Position numbers and translations under genes: made by a program. Under the pieces are notes generated by a model. That model saw only the letters and a list, made by a program, of their open reading frames with translations, made no database searches and was not told where the DNA came from. Shown here piece by piece: positions 1 to 7,892 of a stretch of 64,000 bases of DNA. The stretch comes from Oceanibaculum indicum P24. Its GTDB lineage: Bacteria > Pseudomonadota > Alphaproteobacteria > Oceanibaculales > Oceanibaculaceae. Position 1 is the first letter of the stretch. The number at the start of each line of letters is the position of its first letter. The stretch spans positions 62,001 through 126,000 of the forward strand of contig NZ_AMRL01000005.1 in assembly GCF_000299935.1 (NCBI RefSeq). The letters are read 5' to 3'.

Positions 1-1
1 C

Positions 2-289
2 AAGCTGCGCGAAGAGGGCAGCCTCTCGCAGAACCATCTGGGCCGGCTGACGGCGATGGACCCGGCGACGATCCAGGGTGTCTCGCGCCGGCTGATCGCG
101 CGCAAGCTGGTCTGCCGGCAGGCCGACCCCGATGACCGCCGCCGTGCCGTGCTGCGGCTGACGGAGGCCGGCGAAAGGCTGGTGGACGGGCTCTACGGTG
201 CCGCCTTCGGTATCAGCCAGGACACGCTGGCACCGCTCTCCGAGACTGAGCGCGAAACCTTCCTGTCGATGCTGCGCCGGCTGAGCTGA
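2..289 (+). CDS. MarR-family transcriptional regulator, C-terminal part
   Basis: The gene begins before the window; the last 95 codons remain, read in frame from base 2 to a TGA at 287-289. The visible part covers the end of a winged helix-turn-helix (recognition-helix region TAMDPATIQGVSRRL, then the wing RQADPDDRRRAVLRLTEAG). The DRR...LT..G wing is typical of MarR regulators, which bind DNA as dimers and respond to small phenolic or oxidant ligands. The closing helix (LSETERETFLSMLRRL) would be the dimerisation helix. The gene it controls cannot be seen. It lies 9 bases from the end of a convergent acetyltransferase gene. Confidence 0.8.
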   Translation, partial: KLREEGSLSQNHLGRLTAMDPATIQGVSRRLIARKLVCRQADPDDRRRAVLRLTEAGERLVDGLYGAAFGISQDTLAPLSETERETFLSMLRRLS

Positions 290-297
290 GGCCCGCC

Positions 298-759
298 CTA
301 TTTCGTCAGGGGAATGGCGTAGCGCACCATGGTAGCGGGACCGGCCACGCGGTCATAGAGCAGCCGGGCGGTCTCGTTATCCTCGTCGGTGTGCCAGTAG
401 AGCCGGAACCAGCCCTCGTCACGTCCCCGGGCGGCCAGCCATTCGATGAGCGCCCGGCCGACACCCTGGCCGCGTGCCGCCTCGGTCACGAACAGATCCT
501 CCAGATAGCAGACTGTCTTCAGGCTCCAGGTGTGCGGATGCAGTACATAATGCATCAGCCCCAGCGCTTCGCCGGTTTCCGCACTCTCCGCCAGCATGCC
601 GTGGATCGCCGGATCGCCGCTGGTCAGCTTCTCCCACAGCCCGTCAATGACCGGGGCCGGCAACCTCACCTTGTAGAAGGCACAATAGCCATCCCAGAGC
701 GATTGCCAGACCGGGCGGTCCCCTTCGGTCAGCGGGCGGAGAATTGCCTGCGCCTTCAT
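298..759 (-). CDS. GNAT-family N-acetyltransferase
   Basis: A 153-residue protein of one GNAT domain. The acetyl-CoA pyrophosphate loop is visible as ARGQGVGRALIEWL, preceded by the beta-4 strand CYLEDLFVTE and followed by a motif-B-like segment with N and Y (DEDNETARLLYDRV). Members move an acetyl group from acetyl-CoA to an amine; the substrate cannot be read from sequence. An in-frame GTG lies 27 bases upstream, but the ATG at 759 follows GAGGACGG at proper spacing, so I use it. It is convergent with the MarR fragment and in the same direction as the lipoprotein gene upstream (start at 1385). Confidence 0.85.
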   Translation of the reverse strand: MKAQAILRPLTEGDRPVWQSLWDGYCAFYKVRLPAPVIDGLWEKLTSGDPAIHGMLAESAETGEALGLMHYVLHPHTWSLKTVCYLEDLFVTEAARGQGVGRALIEWLAARGRDEGWFRLYWHTDEDNETARLLYDRVAGPATMVRYAIPLTK

Positions 760-791
760 ATTTCCGTCCTCATCACCAGCGGTCACAGCCC

Positions 792-1385
792 CTAATCATC
801 CCAGCCGCCAAGCCGAAGCATCTCATCCGAGTTGCGGGGAAACAGCTCGTCGACGAGCTGCCGCGCGTAAGCGCGAAAGGCAGGATCGTCGACACCTCCA
901 AAATTCTGGGCATAGCCGCTGACCGATGCGTACATCCTGTCGCGGTGGCAGAACACGGCCAGGGTGTTCATGCTCGGCCTTTCCGTATTCTGCCGCGTCT
1001 CGCCCGCGCAGACCTCGTCCGCGCGCAGGTTCAGCGCGTTGTTGAACAGGAAGATGATGCGCCAGTTCGGCTCCTGCACCGCCGCACGGTCGGCGGTGAA
1101 CTGCGTCGTCATGCCGAAGACCGTTCCGCTGATGATGTCGGCGACGCGCGGCGCAAGCTGCTGCCCGGTCAGCCCCATGGCGCCGACGGGCACCTCGACC
1201 AGCACCGGGCCTTCACGCCCCGCATATTGCAGATGGTCGCGCACGAAGGGGCCGGGGTCACTCATCCCGCCACGCACCGTGCGGACGCTGCCGGGGCCGG
1301 TGCAGGCGGCCAGCACGAAGGCGGCAAGCAGGACGGTCAGGGCCGGCAGGGCGATGCGGCGGTGGGGGCGCCGGAAAGCAGGCAT
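792..1385 (-). CDS. Predicted lipoprotein of unknown function
   Basis: 197 residues. The N-terminus has a basic stretch (FRRPHRR), a hydrophobic core and a lipobox LAAC ending at Cys28, so it should be lipidated by Lgt/LspA and anchored in the periplasm or outer membrane. The mature part has two cysteines (EVCAGE and VFCHRD) that could form a disulfide, and an acidic C-terminus. I do not recognise the family. It lies 32 bases upstream of the GNAT gene on the same strand and may be cotranscribed with it, though the functions do not obviously connect. Confidence 0.75.
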   Translation of the reverse strand: MPAFRRPHRRIALPALTVLLAAFVLAACTGPGSVRTVRGGMSDPGPFVRDHLQYAGREGPVLVEVPVGAMGLTGQQLAPRVADIISGTVFGMTTQFTADRAAVQEPNWRIIFLFNNALNLRADEVCAGETRQNTERPSMNTLAVFCHRDRMYASVSGYAQNFGGVDDPAFRAYARQLVDELFPRNSDEMLRLGGWDD

Positions 1386-1454
1386 GGGAAAAGGCCTCTG
1401 TAATCAATAGGTCTTAAGGATATGGGCATCGATTCCGGCGAGGCCAAGCGCGTA

Positions 1455-2081
1455 TCACCGCCCGGCGGCGCTGACCGCCTTGCGGGCCAGGGTGGTGATG
1501 CCTTTCCAGTCGCCAGCCTGCACCAGCGTGTCGGGGGCCACCCACGACCCGCCGACGCAGAACACGTTCGGCAGGGCCAGATAGTCGGCCATGTTCTCCG
1601 CCGTCACGCCGCCGGTCGGGCAGAAGGCGAGGTCCGGCATGACCGGCGCGATGGCCTTCAGTGCCGCCGGTCCGCCCATCGGCCCGGCCGGGAAGAATTT
1701 CAGCGAGCGGTAGCCCAGTTCGCGCGCCAGCATCATCTCCGAGACGGTGGCCACGCCCGGCAGCAGCGGGATACCGCTATAGCGGCCGGCATCGGCCAGT
1801 GTCTTGGTCAGGCCCGGGCTGACGGCAAAGGTGGCGCCGGCATTGGCCGCGCGATCCATATCCTCCGGCTGCAGGACGGTGCCAACTCCCAGCATGATAT
1901 CCGGCATAGCCTCACGGATCAGCCGCAGCGCTTCCAGCGCCACCGGCGTGCGCAGCGTGACCTCCAGGATGGTGAGGCCGCCCTCCGCCAGCGCGCGGGC
2001 CAGCGGTACCGCCTGCGCTGTGTCGCGGATTGCCAGCACGGGGATGACCGGCACCTGGCCGAGTATCTTTTGCAGGGACAT
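1455..2081 (-). CDS. eda: 2-dehydro-3-deoxy-phosphogluconate / 4-hydroxy-2-oxoglutarate aldolase
   Basis: 208 residues, the usual length of the class I KDPG/KHG aldolase family. It cleaves 2-keto-3-deoxy-6-phosphogluconate to pyruvate and glyceraldehyde 3-phosphate, or acts on 4-hydroxy-2-oxoglutarate. The Schiff-base lysine is Lys128 in SLKFFPAGPMGG and the general base is Glu40 in ILEVTLRT, spaced as in E. coli Eda (45 and 133). The phosphate-binding segment FCPTGGVT is also present. The ATG at 2081 follows AAAGGTG. It is divergent from the 2-hydroxyacid dehydrogenase gene. No 6-phosphogluconate dehydratase is beside it, so it may serve the non-phosphorylated keto-deoxy acids of the neighbouring catabolic operon. 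Confidence 0.9.
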   Translation of the reverse strand: MSLQKILGQVPVIPVLAIRDTAQAVPLARALAEGGLTILEVTLRTPVALEALRLIREAMPDIMLGVGTVLQPEDMDRAANAGATFAVSPGLTKTLADAGRYSGIPLLPGVATVSEMMLARELGYRSLKFFPAGPMGGPAALKAIAPVMPDLAFCPTGGVTAENMADYLALPNVFCVGGSWVAPDTLVQAGDWKGITTLARKAVSAAGR

Positions 2082-2168
2082 CAGGGCACCTTTCCGCGAC
2101 GGCGATTGCGATCTCCGCTATAAATCGCAACCATATTGCCAAATTCCCGAACAAGCGGAGGAAAATTC

Positions 2169-3119
2169 GTGAGCAACAAACCCGATGTATTGCTGACCCG
2201 TGCCGTCTATCCCGGCACCGTGAAGACGCTGGAGGAGGAGTTCAACCTCCACAAGCTCTGGCTGGCCCCCGATCCCGACAAGATGGTCGTCGAGCTGGCG
2301 CCAACGCTGCGCGTGATCGCCGGCGGCTATGGCTGCAATGCGGATTTCCTGGCGAAGTTCCCGAAGCTGGAACTGGTCGCCAATTTCGGCGTCGGTTACG
2401 ACACCATCGACGTGCAGTACTGCAAGAAGCACGGCATCCGCGCCACCAACTCGCCCGACGTGCTGAATGATGAGGTGGCGGACACCGCGATGGGGCTGCT
2501 GCTGTGCACGGCGCGCCAGCTGGTCGTCGGTGACCGCTTCGTGCGCGAGGGCAAGTGGCTGAAGGGGCCGATGCCGCTGACCACCAACATCACCGGAAAG
2601 ACCATGGGCATCGTCGGTCTGGGCCGCATCGGCCAGGCCATCGCCGACCGGGCCACAGCCTTCAAGATGAACATCGTCTATCACAACCGATCGAAGAAGG
2701 ATGTGCCCTACAAGTACTATCCGAACCTGGTGGACATGGCGCGCGATGTGGATGTGCTGATGGTCATCATCCCCGGCGGTGCGGAAACCTCGAAGCTGAT
2801 CAGCCGCGAGGTGATGGAGGCGCTGGGCCCGACCGGCATCCTCATCAATGTCGCGCGCGGCACGGTGGTGGACGAGCAGGCGATGATCGATCTGCTGAAG
2901 TCGGGCAAGCTGGGTGCGGCCGGCCTCGACGTGTTCGAGAAGGAGCCGCAAGTGCCCCAGGCCCTCATCGAGATGACGGAGAATGTCGTGCTGCAGCCGC
3001 ATGTCGGCAGCGCCACTCACGCCACCCGCACGGCGATGGGCCAGCTGATGATCGACAACATCAAGGCGCATTTCGCCGGCAAGCCGCTGCTGACCGAGGT
3101 GCCTGAGACAAAGGGCTGA
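2169..3119 (+). CDS. D-isomer-specific 2-hydroxyacid dehydrogenase (glyoxylate/hydroxypyruvate reductase type)
   Basis: 316 residues. NAD(P)H-dependent reduction of a 2-oxoacid such as glyoxylate or hydroxypyruvate to the D-2-hydroxyacid. The Rossmann motif is GIVGLGRIGQAIAD (about 147-160). The catalytic triad is Arg230 (NVARGTVVDE), Glu259 (GLDVFEKEP) and His278 (LQPHVGSATHATR). I chose the GTG at 2169 because GGAGG ends 7 bases before it; an upstream ATG at 2136 has no such site and would add 11 residues. It is followed by a strong terminator. The position between an aldolase gene and the TRAP/dehydratase cluster suggests it handles a C2-C3 product of sugar-acid cleavage; that is inference. 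Confidence 0.88.
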   Translation: MSNKPDVLLTRAVYPGTVKTLEEEFNLHKLWLAPDPDKMVVELAPTLRVIAGGYGCNADFLAKFPKLELVANFGVGYDTIDVQYCKKHGIRATNSPDVLNDEVADTAMGLLLCTARQLVVGDRFVREGKWLKGPMPLTTNITGKTMGIVGLGRIGQAIADRATAFKMNIVYHNRSKKDVPYKYYPNLVDMARDVDVLMVIIPGGAETSKLISREVMEALGPTGILINVARGTVVDEQAMIDLLKSGKLGAAGLDVFEKEPQVPQALIEMTENVVLQPHVGSATHATRTAMGQLMIDNIKAHFAGKPLLTEVPETKG

Positions 3120-3139
3120 GCGGCTTATAGCTTATAGAC

Positions 3140-3170
3140 AAAACCCCCGCCGGTCTGGCGGGGGTTTTCT
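3140..3170 (+). terminator. Rho-independent terminator, probably bidirectional
   Basis: Arms AAAACCCCCGCC and GGCGGGGGTTTT flank a 5-base loop. The stem is GC-rich and ends in four T on the plus strand and four A-complement T on the minus strand. It lies between the convergent 2-hydroxyacid dehydrogenase and thioesterase genes and can end transcription from both sides. Confidence 0.9.
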
Positions 3171-3174
3171 TGTT

Positions 3175-3633
3175 CTACACCGCGACAGTCGGCTGCGGGC
3201 TGAGCGCCAGCATCGCCTGCTTCACCGGTTCCGGTACGGCGATGGTCTTGCGGGTTTCCAGATCGAAGGCGATGACAGCCGCCAGCGAGCGGGCGACACA
3301 GCGACCGTCCACGAACAGGCCCTGGCCCATCGTCACCGACTTGGTGCCCACCTTCACCGTGCGCGTGCCGATGCGCATGACGGCGGGGAAGGTGACTTCC
3401 GCCCCATAGTCGATGGTCAGGCGGCCCAGGACCCAGGCGTTCTTCACGCCACAGCGCGCCGCCACCTCGCGGATCATGTGCACGCGGCCCGATTCGCAAT
3501 AGGCGGCATAGCTGACATTGTTCACATGCCCCAGCATATCGACATCGGAGAAGCGGACATTCTCCTCGTTCCAGAAGGCATAGGCGGCCGGATCGGCGAG
3601 GTCGATGCCGAATTCGGCGAACGGGTCGGTCAT
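3175..3633 (-). CDS. Acyl-CoA thioesterase, 4HBT-type hot-dog fold
   Basis: 152 residues, single hot-dog domain. The 4HBT signature is VRFSDVDMLGHVNNVSYA, with the Asp pair near residues 30-32 and the HVNN turn; helix ESGRVHMIREVA follows. Such enzymes (YbgC/FcbC/FadM relatives) hydrolyse acyl-CoA thioesters in the cytoplasm; the acyl group is unknown. Length is normal for the family. It lies about 100 bases downstream of the TRAP permease gene on the same strand, with a hairpin between, so it is probably separately controlled. Confidence 0.85.
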   Translation of the reverse strand: MTDPFAEFGIDLADPAAYAFWNEENVRFSDVDMLGHVNNVSYAAYCESGRVHMIREVAARCGVKNAWVLGRLTIDYGAEVTFPAVMRIGTRTVKVGTKSVTMGQGLFVDGRCVARSLAAVIAFDLETRKTIAVPEPVKQAMLALSPQPTVAV

Positions 3634-3680
3634 GGCTGGGTATCCATCGTCTGTACTGAAGCGGCAATCCCTTAACGCGA

Positions 3681-3712
3681 AACCGGCCGGGCTGTCGAGC
3701 GCCGGCCGGCTT
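3681..3712 (-). terminator. Possible terminator hairpin after the TRAP permease gene
   Basis: Arms AACCGGCCGG and CCGGCCGGCTT around an 11-base loop. On the minus strand the stem is followed by only TTT, so it is a weak intrinsic terminator at best. It lies just past the stop of the TRAP permease gene. Confidence 0.4.
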
Positions 3713-3735
3713 CTTGTTTGGTCTAGTTTACGCCC

Positions 3736-5613
3736 TTAGTTCCCGTCGGAGCGCTCCGAGGCCGGAACCGGCTGCGGCTCCGAGGGACGCAGCAGGATCT
3801 GGCTGGCAATGGTCAGCGCAACCAGGCCAGCGCCGACCAGATCGGTCAGCAGGCCCGGCTTGATCAGCACGAACGCCGCGGCGATCAGCATTACCCGCTC
3901 CCAGATCCGCGCACGGCCCCAGAAGAAGTAGCTGTGCAGGCCGCCGGCCAGACAGACGACGCCGACGGTGGCGGTGACAACGGTTTGCAGGATGCGGTCC
4001 CAGTCGCCGATCAGCAACAGGGACGGGCCGAAGACGAACATGAACGGGATGATATAGCCCGTCAGGCCCAGCTTCACGGCCGCCCAGCTGCTTTCCACCA
4101 GACCCGCGCGGGAAATGCCGTTGGCGGCATAGACTGCCATCGCCACCGGCGGGGTGATGGCCGACAGCACGGCGAAGTACAGCACGAACAGATGCGCCGC
4201 CTCCACTTGCACGCCCAGCTTCACCAGCGCCGGCACCAGCAGGGCTACCTGCACGATGTAGGCCGGGGTCGTCGGCAGGCCCATGCCCAGGATGATGCCC
4301 GCGACCATGGTCAGGAACAGCGCCATGATCAGCGAGTTCTGGGAGATCGCCAGCACGATGCCGGTGAAGTCCAGGCCAAGGCCGGTCAGGGTGATGGTGC
4401 CGATGACAATGCCGGCGCAGGCACAGGCCAGCGCCACCACGAGGGTGTTGCGGGCACCCGATTCAAGCGCGTCCAGGATCACCATCGGGGTGAAGGTCCT
4501 GCGGGTGCTGGCACGCAGCCAGGTGGTCGGAATGACCGAGCCGATGCCGCACAGCGCGGCGAAGGCGGCGCTGTAGCCGGCCAGCAGCACGCCGACAATG
4601 ATGAACAGCGGCAGGAACAGGTGGCCACGCTCGCTCAGGACCTTGCCCAGGCGGGGCAGGTCAGGCTTCGGCAGGCCAACCATGCCGACGCGCTTCGCTT
4701 CGAAATGCACGGCCACGAAGACCGCGACGTAGTACAGCACGGCTGGCAGGATCGCGAAGGCGGCGACAGCCAGGTAGGAGGTGCCCAGAAACTCCGCCAT
4801 CACGAAGGCGGCCGCGCCCATGATCGGGGGCATCAGCTGGCCGCCGGTGGAGGCGACAGCTTCGACCGCGCCGGAGAAGGCCGGGCGGTAGCCGGTGCGC
4901 TTCATCAGCGGGATGGTGAAGGTGCCGGTGGTCATAACGTTGGCGACAGCGCTGCCCGACACGGTGCCGAACAGGCTGCTGGTGATGACGGCGACCTTGG
5001 CGGGGCCGCCGGCGGTGTGGCCGGCCAGGGCCAGCGCGAAATCCATGAACAGCTGTCCGGCGCCGCTCTTCTCCACGAAGGAGCCGAACAGGATGAACAG
5101 CATCACATAGGTCGCCGAGACGTAGAGCGGGATGCCGAAGATGCCCTCGGTCGTCAGATACAGCTGATCCAGCATGATCCCGACCGACTGGCCGCCGGCA
5201 GTCAGCCCGTACAGCAGGAAGGCGCTTGCGGTGATCGGCAGCGCCCAGCCGGTGGCGCGGCGCGTCGCCTCCATAACCAGCAGGATCAGGCCGATGCCGA
5301 AGATGTAGTCCAGCATGACCGGATCATCGACATAGTACATCCGGTTGACGATGTAGTTCAGGTTCGCCATCGGATAGATCGCGCAGGCTGCGGCTGCCAG
5401 CAGCAGCGCAATGTCGATCAGGCTTGGGCGGTCCGCCGTGCCTTTCCAGCCCGGTAGGATCAGGAAGGCAAGCACCAGCGCGAAGGCCAGGTGCATGCCG
5501 CGCATTACATAGGCGTCCGGCGAGCCGAAGAAAGCGATGTAAAGGTGGAACGCGGACATGCTGACGGCCACCAGAGTTATGATCCAGCGGGTCAGGGAAA
5601 CAGGAAGGAACAT
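3736..5613 (-). CDS. TRAP transporter permease, fused small and large membrane subunits (TAXI type)
   Basis: 625 residues, highly hydrophobic throughout. The length and layout match TAXI-type TRAP permeases in which the DctQ-like 4-TM part and the DctM-like 12-TM part are one chain. DctM features are visible: FILFGSFVEKSGAGQLFMD, a GGPAKVAVITSSLFGTVSGSAVANV-type loop, GGQLMPPIMGAAAFVMAE, and GMGLPTTPAYI in the second half. It uses the Na+ or H+ gradient to import substrate delivered by a periplasmic binding protein. The ATG at 5613 follows a GGGGGAG site; a GTG 27 bases upstream is less likely. The binding-protein gene is directly upstream, separated by a strong hairpin. TAXI systems carry C4 acids, glutamate and other organic acids; the substrate here is unknown. 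Confidence 0.92.
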   Translation of the reverse strand: MFLPVSLTRWIITLVAVSMSAFHLYIAFFGSPDAYVMRGMHLAFALVLAFLILPGWKGTADRPSLIDIALLLAAAACAIYPMANLNYIVNRMYYVDDPVMLDYIFGIGLILLVMEATRRATGWALPITASAFLLYGLTAGGQSVGIMLDQLYLTTEGIFGIPLYVSATYVMLFILFGSFVEKSGAGQLFMDFALALAGHTAGGPAKVAVITSSLFGTVSGSAVANVMTTGTFTIPLMKRTGYRPAFSGAVEAVASTGGQLMPPIMGAAAFVMAEFLGTSYLAVAAFAILPAVLYYVAVFVAVHFEAKRVGMVGLPKPDLPRLGKVLSERGHLFLPLFIIVGVLLAGYSAAFAALCGIGSVIPTTWLRASTRRTFTPMVILDALESGARNTLVVALACACAGIVIGTITLTGLGLDFTGIVLAISQNSLIMALFLTMVAGIILGMGLPTTPAYIVQVALLVPALVKLGVQVEAAHLFVLYFAVLSAITPPVAMAVYAANGISRAGLVESSWAAVKLGLTGYIIPFMFVFGPSLLLIGDWDRILQTVVTATVGVVCLAGGLHSYFFWGRARIWERVMLIAAAFVLIKPGLLTDLVGAGLVALTIASQILLRPSEPQPVPASERSDGN

Positions 5614-5724
5614 TGTTTGGGCTCTCCCCCAGGACGCCACGATTTTACGTCGTCAAGGGCTTTGATGACCGCCCGGTCGGGGCGTCGCGATCCGCGTCTT
5701 TGCCGCGCGGTTGAGGTTATAGGG

Positions 5725-5763
5725 AAAAGCCCGCCACTTCCGTGGAAGGAAATGGCGGGCTTT
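5725..5763 (-). terminator. Intercistronic hairpin/terminator between TAXI binding-protein and permease genes
   Basis: AAAGCCCGCCA pairs with TGGCGGGCTTT, and CTTCC/GGAAG extend the stem inward. On the minus strand the stem ends in TTTT. It sits 22 bases past the binding-protein stop and about 110 bases before the permease start, so it would act as a partial terminator or RNA stabiliser giving more binding protein than permease. Confidence 0.75.
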
Positions 5764-5784
5764 ACGCGGTAAACGGGCGATGGA

Positions 5785-6729
5785 TTACATCACGCCCTTT
5801 TCCTTGTAGAACTTCTCGGCGCCCTTGTGCATCGGAACGCCGGTATCGGTCGACATGACCTTGATATCGGTGTCCTTCATCACGCGGACGATGGAGGTCA
5901 GGTCTTCGTTGTTCTCCGCCAGGCCCTTGGTCATCTTGTAGACGACGTCCTCATCCAGGTCGCAGCGCGCGATCACATGGGTGGCATAGCCGACGGCCTG
6001 AACGTCCTTGTCCTGCTTCGGATAGGAACCGGCCTTGATGTTCAGCTTGGTGTAGCCGGGGTTAAGGGCGCGCATCTCGGCGAACTTGTCGTCGCCGACG
6101 CTGACCAGCTTGATGTCGCGGGCCGAGGCCAGGTCCATGATGGCCGAGGCGGGGACCGTGGTGCCCAGCGTGAAGGCCTGGGCGTTGTTGTCCTTCATCA
6201 GTGACACGGCGTCGGTGTAGGACACGTAGCTGACCTTGCTCATATCCTCGTACTTCAGGCCATAGACGCCGAGGATCTGCTGGCTGATGAACTCGGCGGT
6301 GTTGCCCTTCGGCTGCACGGCGATCGCTTTGCCCTTGAAGTCAGCAACCGAGTTGATGCCGGAATCGGCGTTCACGACGATCTGGAAATACTGCGGATAC
6401 AGCGTCGCGACGTTACAGACGTTCGTCGCCTTCTCCTCGAACGGCGCGCGGCCGGCGACACCGTCCACGGTCGAGATAGAGTTGGCGAAGCCCATGTCGG
6501 CCTTGCCGGCCTGCACGGCCTTCACATTGGCGATACCCGCACCCGGCAGGACCATCACCTTCATGCCGTCCTTGCCGGCGAAGTTCGCGATGGCGCCGCC
6601 CAGCGGATACCAGGAACCGCCCTGCGGGCCGGTCATCAGCTTAACGGTCTGGGCCTGCGCACCGGCGGACGCCAGCAGGGCGACACCCATGCCCGCAGCC
6701 AGAAGAGACGTCTTCACTTTAAAGCTCAT
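5785..6729 (-). CDS. TAXI-family TRAP transporter solute-binding protein
   Basis: 314 residues. A Sec signal peptide (basic MSFKVK, hydrophobic core, cleavage expected after AGAQA near residue 26) sends it to the periplasm. The mature protein opens with VKLMTGPQGGSWYPLGGAIA, the TAXI-family phosphate/sugar-loop-like segment, followed by VKAVQAGKADMGFAN and KGKAIAVQPKGNT. It captures the ligand and docks on the fused permease encoded downstream. Two cysteines (NVCNV and ARCDL) may form a disulfide. The ATG at 6729 has a strong GGGAGGATAACA site. It lies 81 bases after the Ldh-type dehydrogenase gene and may also have its own promoter in that AT-richer gap. Confidence 0.93.
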   Translation of the reverse strand: MSFKVKTSLLAAGMGVALLASAGAQAQTVKLMTGPQGGSWYPLGGAIANFAGKDGMKVMVLPGAGIANVKAVQAGKADMGFANSISTVDGVAGRAPFEEKATNVCNVATLYPQYFQIVVNADSGINSVADFKGKAIAVQPKGNTAEFISQQILGVYGLKYEDMSKVSYVSYTDAVSLMKDNNAQAFTLGTTVPASAIMDLASARDIKLVSVGDDKFAEMRALNPGYTKLNIKAGSYPKQDKDVQAVGYATHVIARCDLDEDVVYKMTKGLAENNEDLTSIVRVMKDTDIKVMSTDTGVPMHKGAEKFYKEKGVM

Positions 6730-6810
6730 TGTTATCCTCCCGATTGAAGTAGTGTTCTAAAAATACCATGCGTGCACATGATATCCCTAATCAATTGTCG
6801 CACAAACCTA

Positions 6811-7890
6811 TCAGGCCGCCAACCGTGCCAGCGTGAAGGGTGCGCCGGCCCGCTCCGCGATGCCGGCCAGCATCTCCACCATCGGTCCGGCGATGGGGAT
6901 GCCGTCGCGTTCGCGCTTGGCCCGGCGGTCGAATTCCGGATCGCCGGGAACCAGCACGGGTTCCGCCGGATCCACCGGGCGCGCATTGTGCAGCCGGTCG
7001 ATCATGGCGTCGAGTTCGTCCTCGAAATCCGTCTCGTCGCGGAAGGCGTGCGGATCGAGGGCGAAGAAGAAATGGCCAATATCGTAATGCCCTTCCGGCC
7101 GGTTGCGCAGCGGCGCATAGGTGGCGCCGGCCAGCATGGTGGACAGGATCTCCACCATGGCCGCCATGCCATAGCCCTTGTGGCTGCTCATCGTGCCGGA
7201 ACCGCCCAGCGGGGTCATCAGGCGCGTGGCCATCGCCTGTTCGGGGTTCAGCTCAGGCTTGCCTTCCGGCGTCAGGGCCCAGCCCTCGGGCAGGGTCTTG
7301 CCGGCAAGCCAGGCCAGCTTCAGCTTGCCGATGGCGACCGTGCTGGTCGCCATGTCCAGAAGGAAGGGCCGGTTCTTGCGCGTCGGCGCGGCGAAGGCGA
7401 AGGGGTTGGTGCCGAACATCGGCTCCGCCGCGCGGGTCGGCACGATGGCCGGATTCCACACCGACGAGGTGGAGATGCCGATCAGCCCGTGCCGTGCTGC
7501 GCGCAACGCGTAGACGCCGGCCGCCCCGTAATGGTTGGAGTGACGCACCGTGACGGCCGCCATGCCGACCTTCTTGGCCTTCTCGATGGCAAGGTCCATG
7601 GCAATGCTGGACGGGTAGTGGCCAAGGCTGCCGCCGCCATCGATCATCGCCATGACCGGCGTTTCCTTTACCACCTTAACCTCTGGATTCATCTCCAGCC
7701 GGCCATCCTTGAACAGCTGCTCATAGGTCGGCAGCATGGTCACGCCGTGCGAATCGATGCCCATCAGGTCGGCTTCCAGCATGATCTCGACGCACTTGCC
7801 GATAGCGTCCTCCGCCATGCCCCAGGCCCGGAAGATCGCCGTCATCTGCTCGGCCAGGACATCTGCCTTGACCGTGATTTCCCCACTCAT
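6811..7890 (-). CDS. Ldh2-family NAD(P)-dependent oxidoreductase (malate/L-lactate/ureidoglycolate dehydrogenase type)
   Basis: 359 residues, the normal length of the Ldh2 (non-Rossmann malate/lactate dehydrogenase) family. Diagnostic segments are MGIDSHGVTMLPTYEQ with the catalytic His, VRHSNHYGAAGVYALRA, PMFGTNPFAFAAPT and LLDMATSTVAIGK, and SSHKGYGMAAMVEIL near the C-terminus. Members reduce or oxidise 2-oxo/2-hydroxyacids (malate, lactate, ureidoglycolate, diketogulonate) or cyclic imino acids; the substrate is not readable. The ATG at 7890 follows AAGGGGAAG and lies 2 bases after the aldolase stop, so translation is coupled within the operon. A 2-keto-acid role fits the aldolase and dehydratase upstream. 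Confidence 0.9.
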   Translation of the reverse strand: MSGEITVKADVLAEQMTAIFRAWGMAEDAIGKCVEIMLEADLMGIDSHGVTMLPTYEQLFKDGRLEMNPEVKVVKETPVMAMIDGGGSLGHYPSSIAMDLAIEKAKKVGMAAVTVRHSNHYGAAGVYALRAARHGLIGISTSSVWNPAIVPTRAAEPMFGTNPFAFAAPTRKNRPFLLDMATSTVAIGKLKLAWLAGKTLPEGWALTPEGKPELNPEQAMATRLMTPLGGSGTMSSHKGYGMAAMVEILSTMLAGATYAPLRNRPEGHYDIGHFFFALDPHAFRDETDFEDELDAMIDRLHNARPVDPAEPVLVPGDPEFDRRAKRERDGIPIAGPMVEMLAGIAERAGAPFTLARLAA

Positions 7891-7892
7891 GC

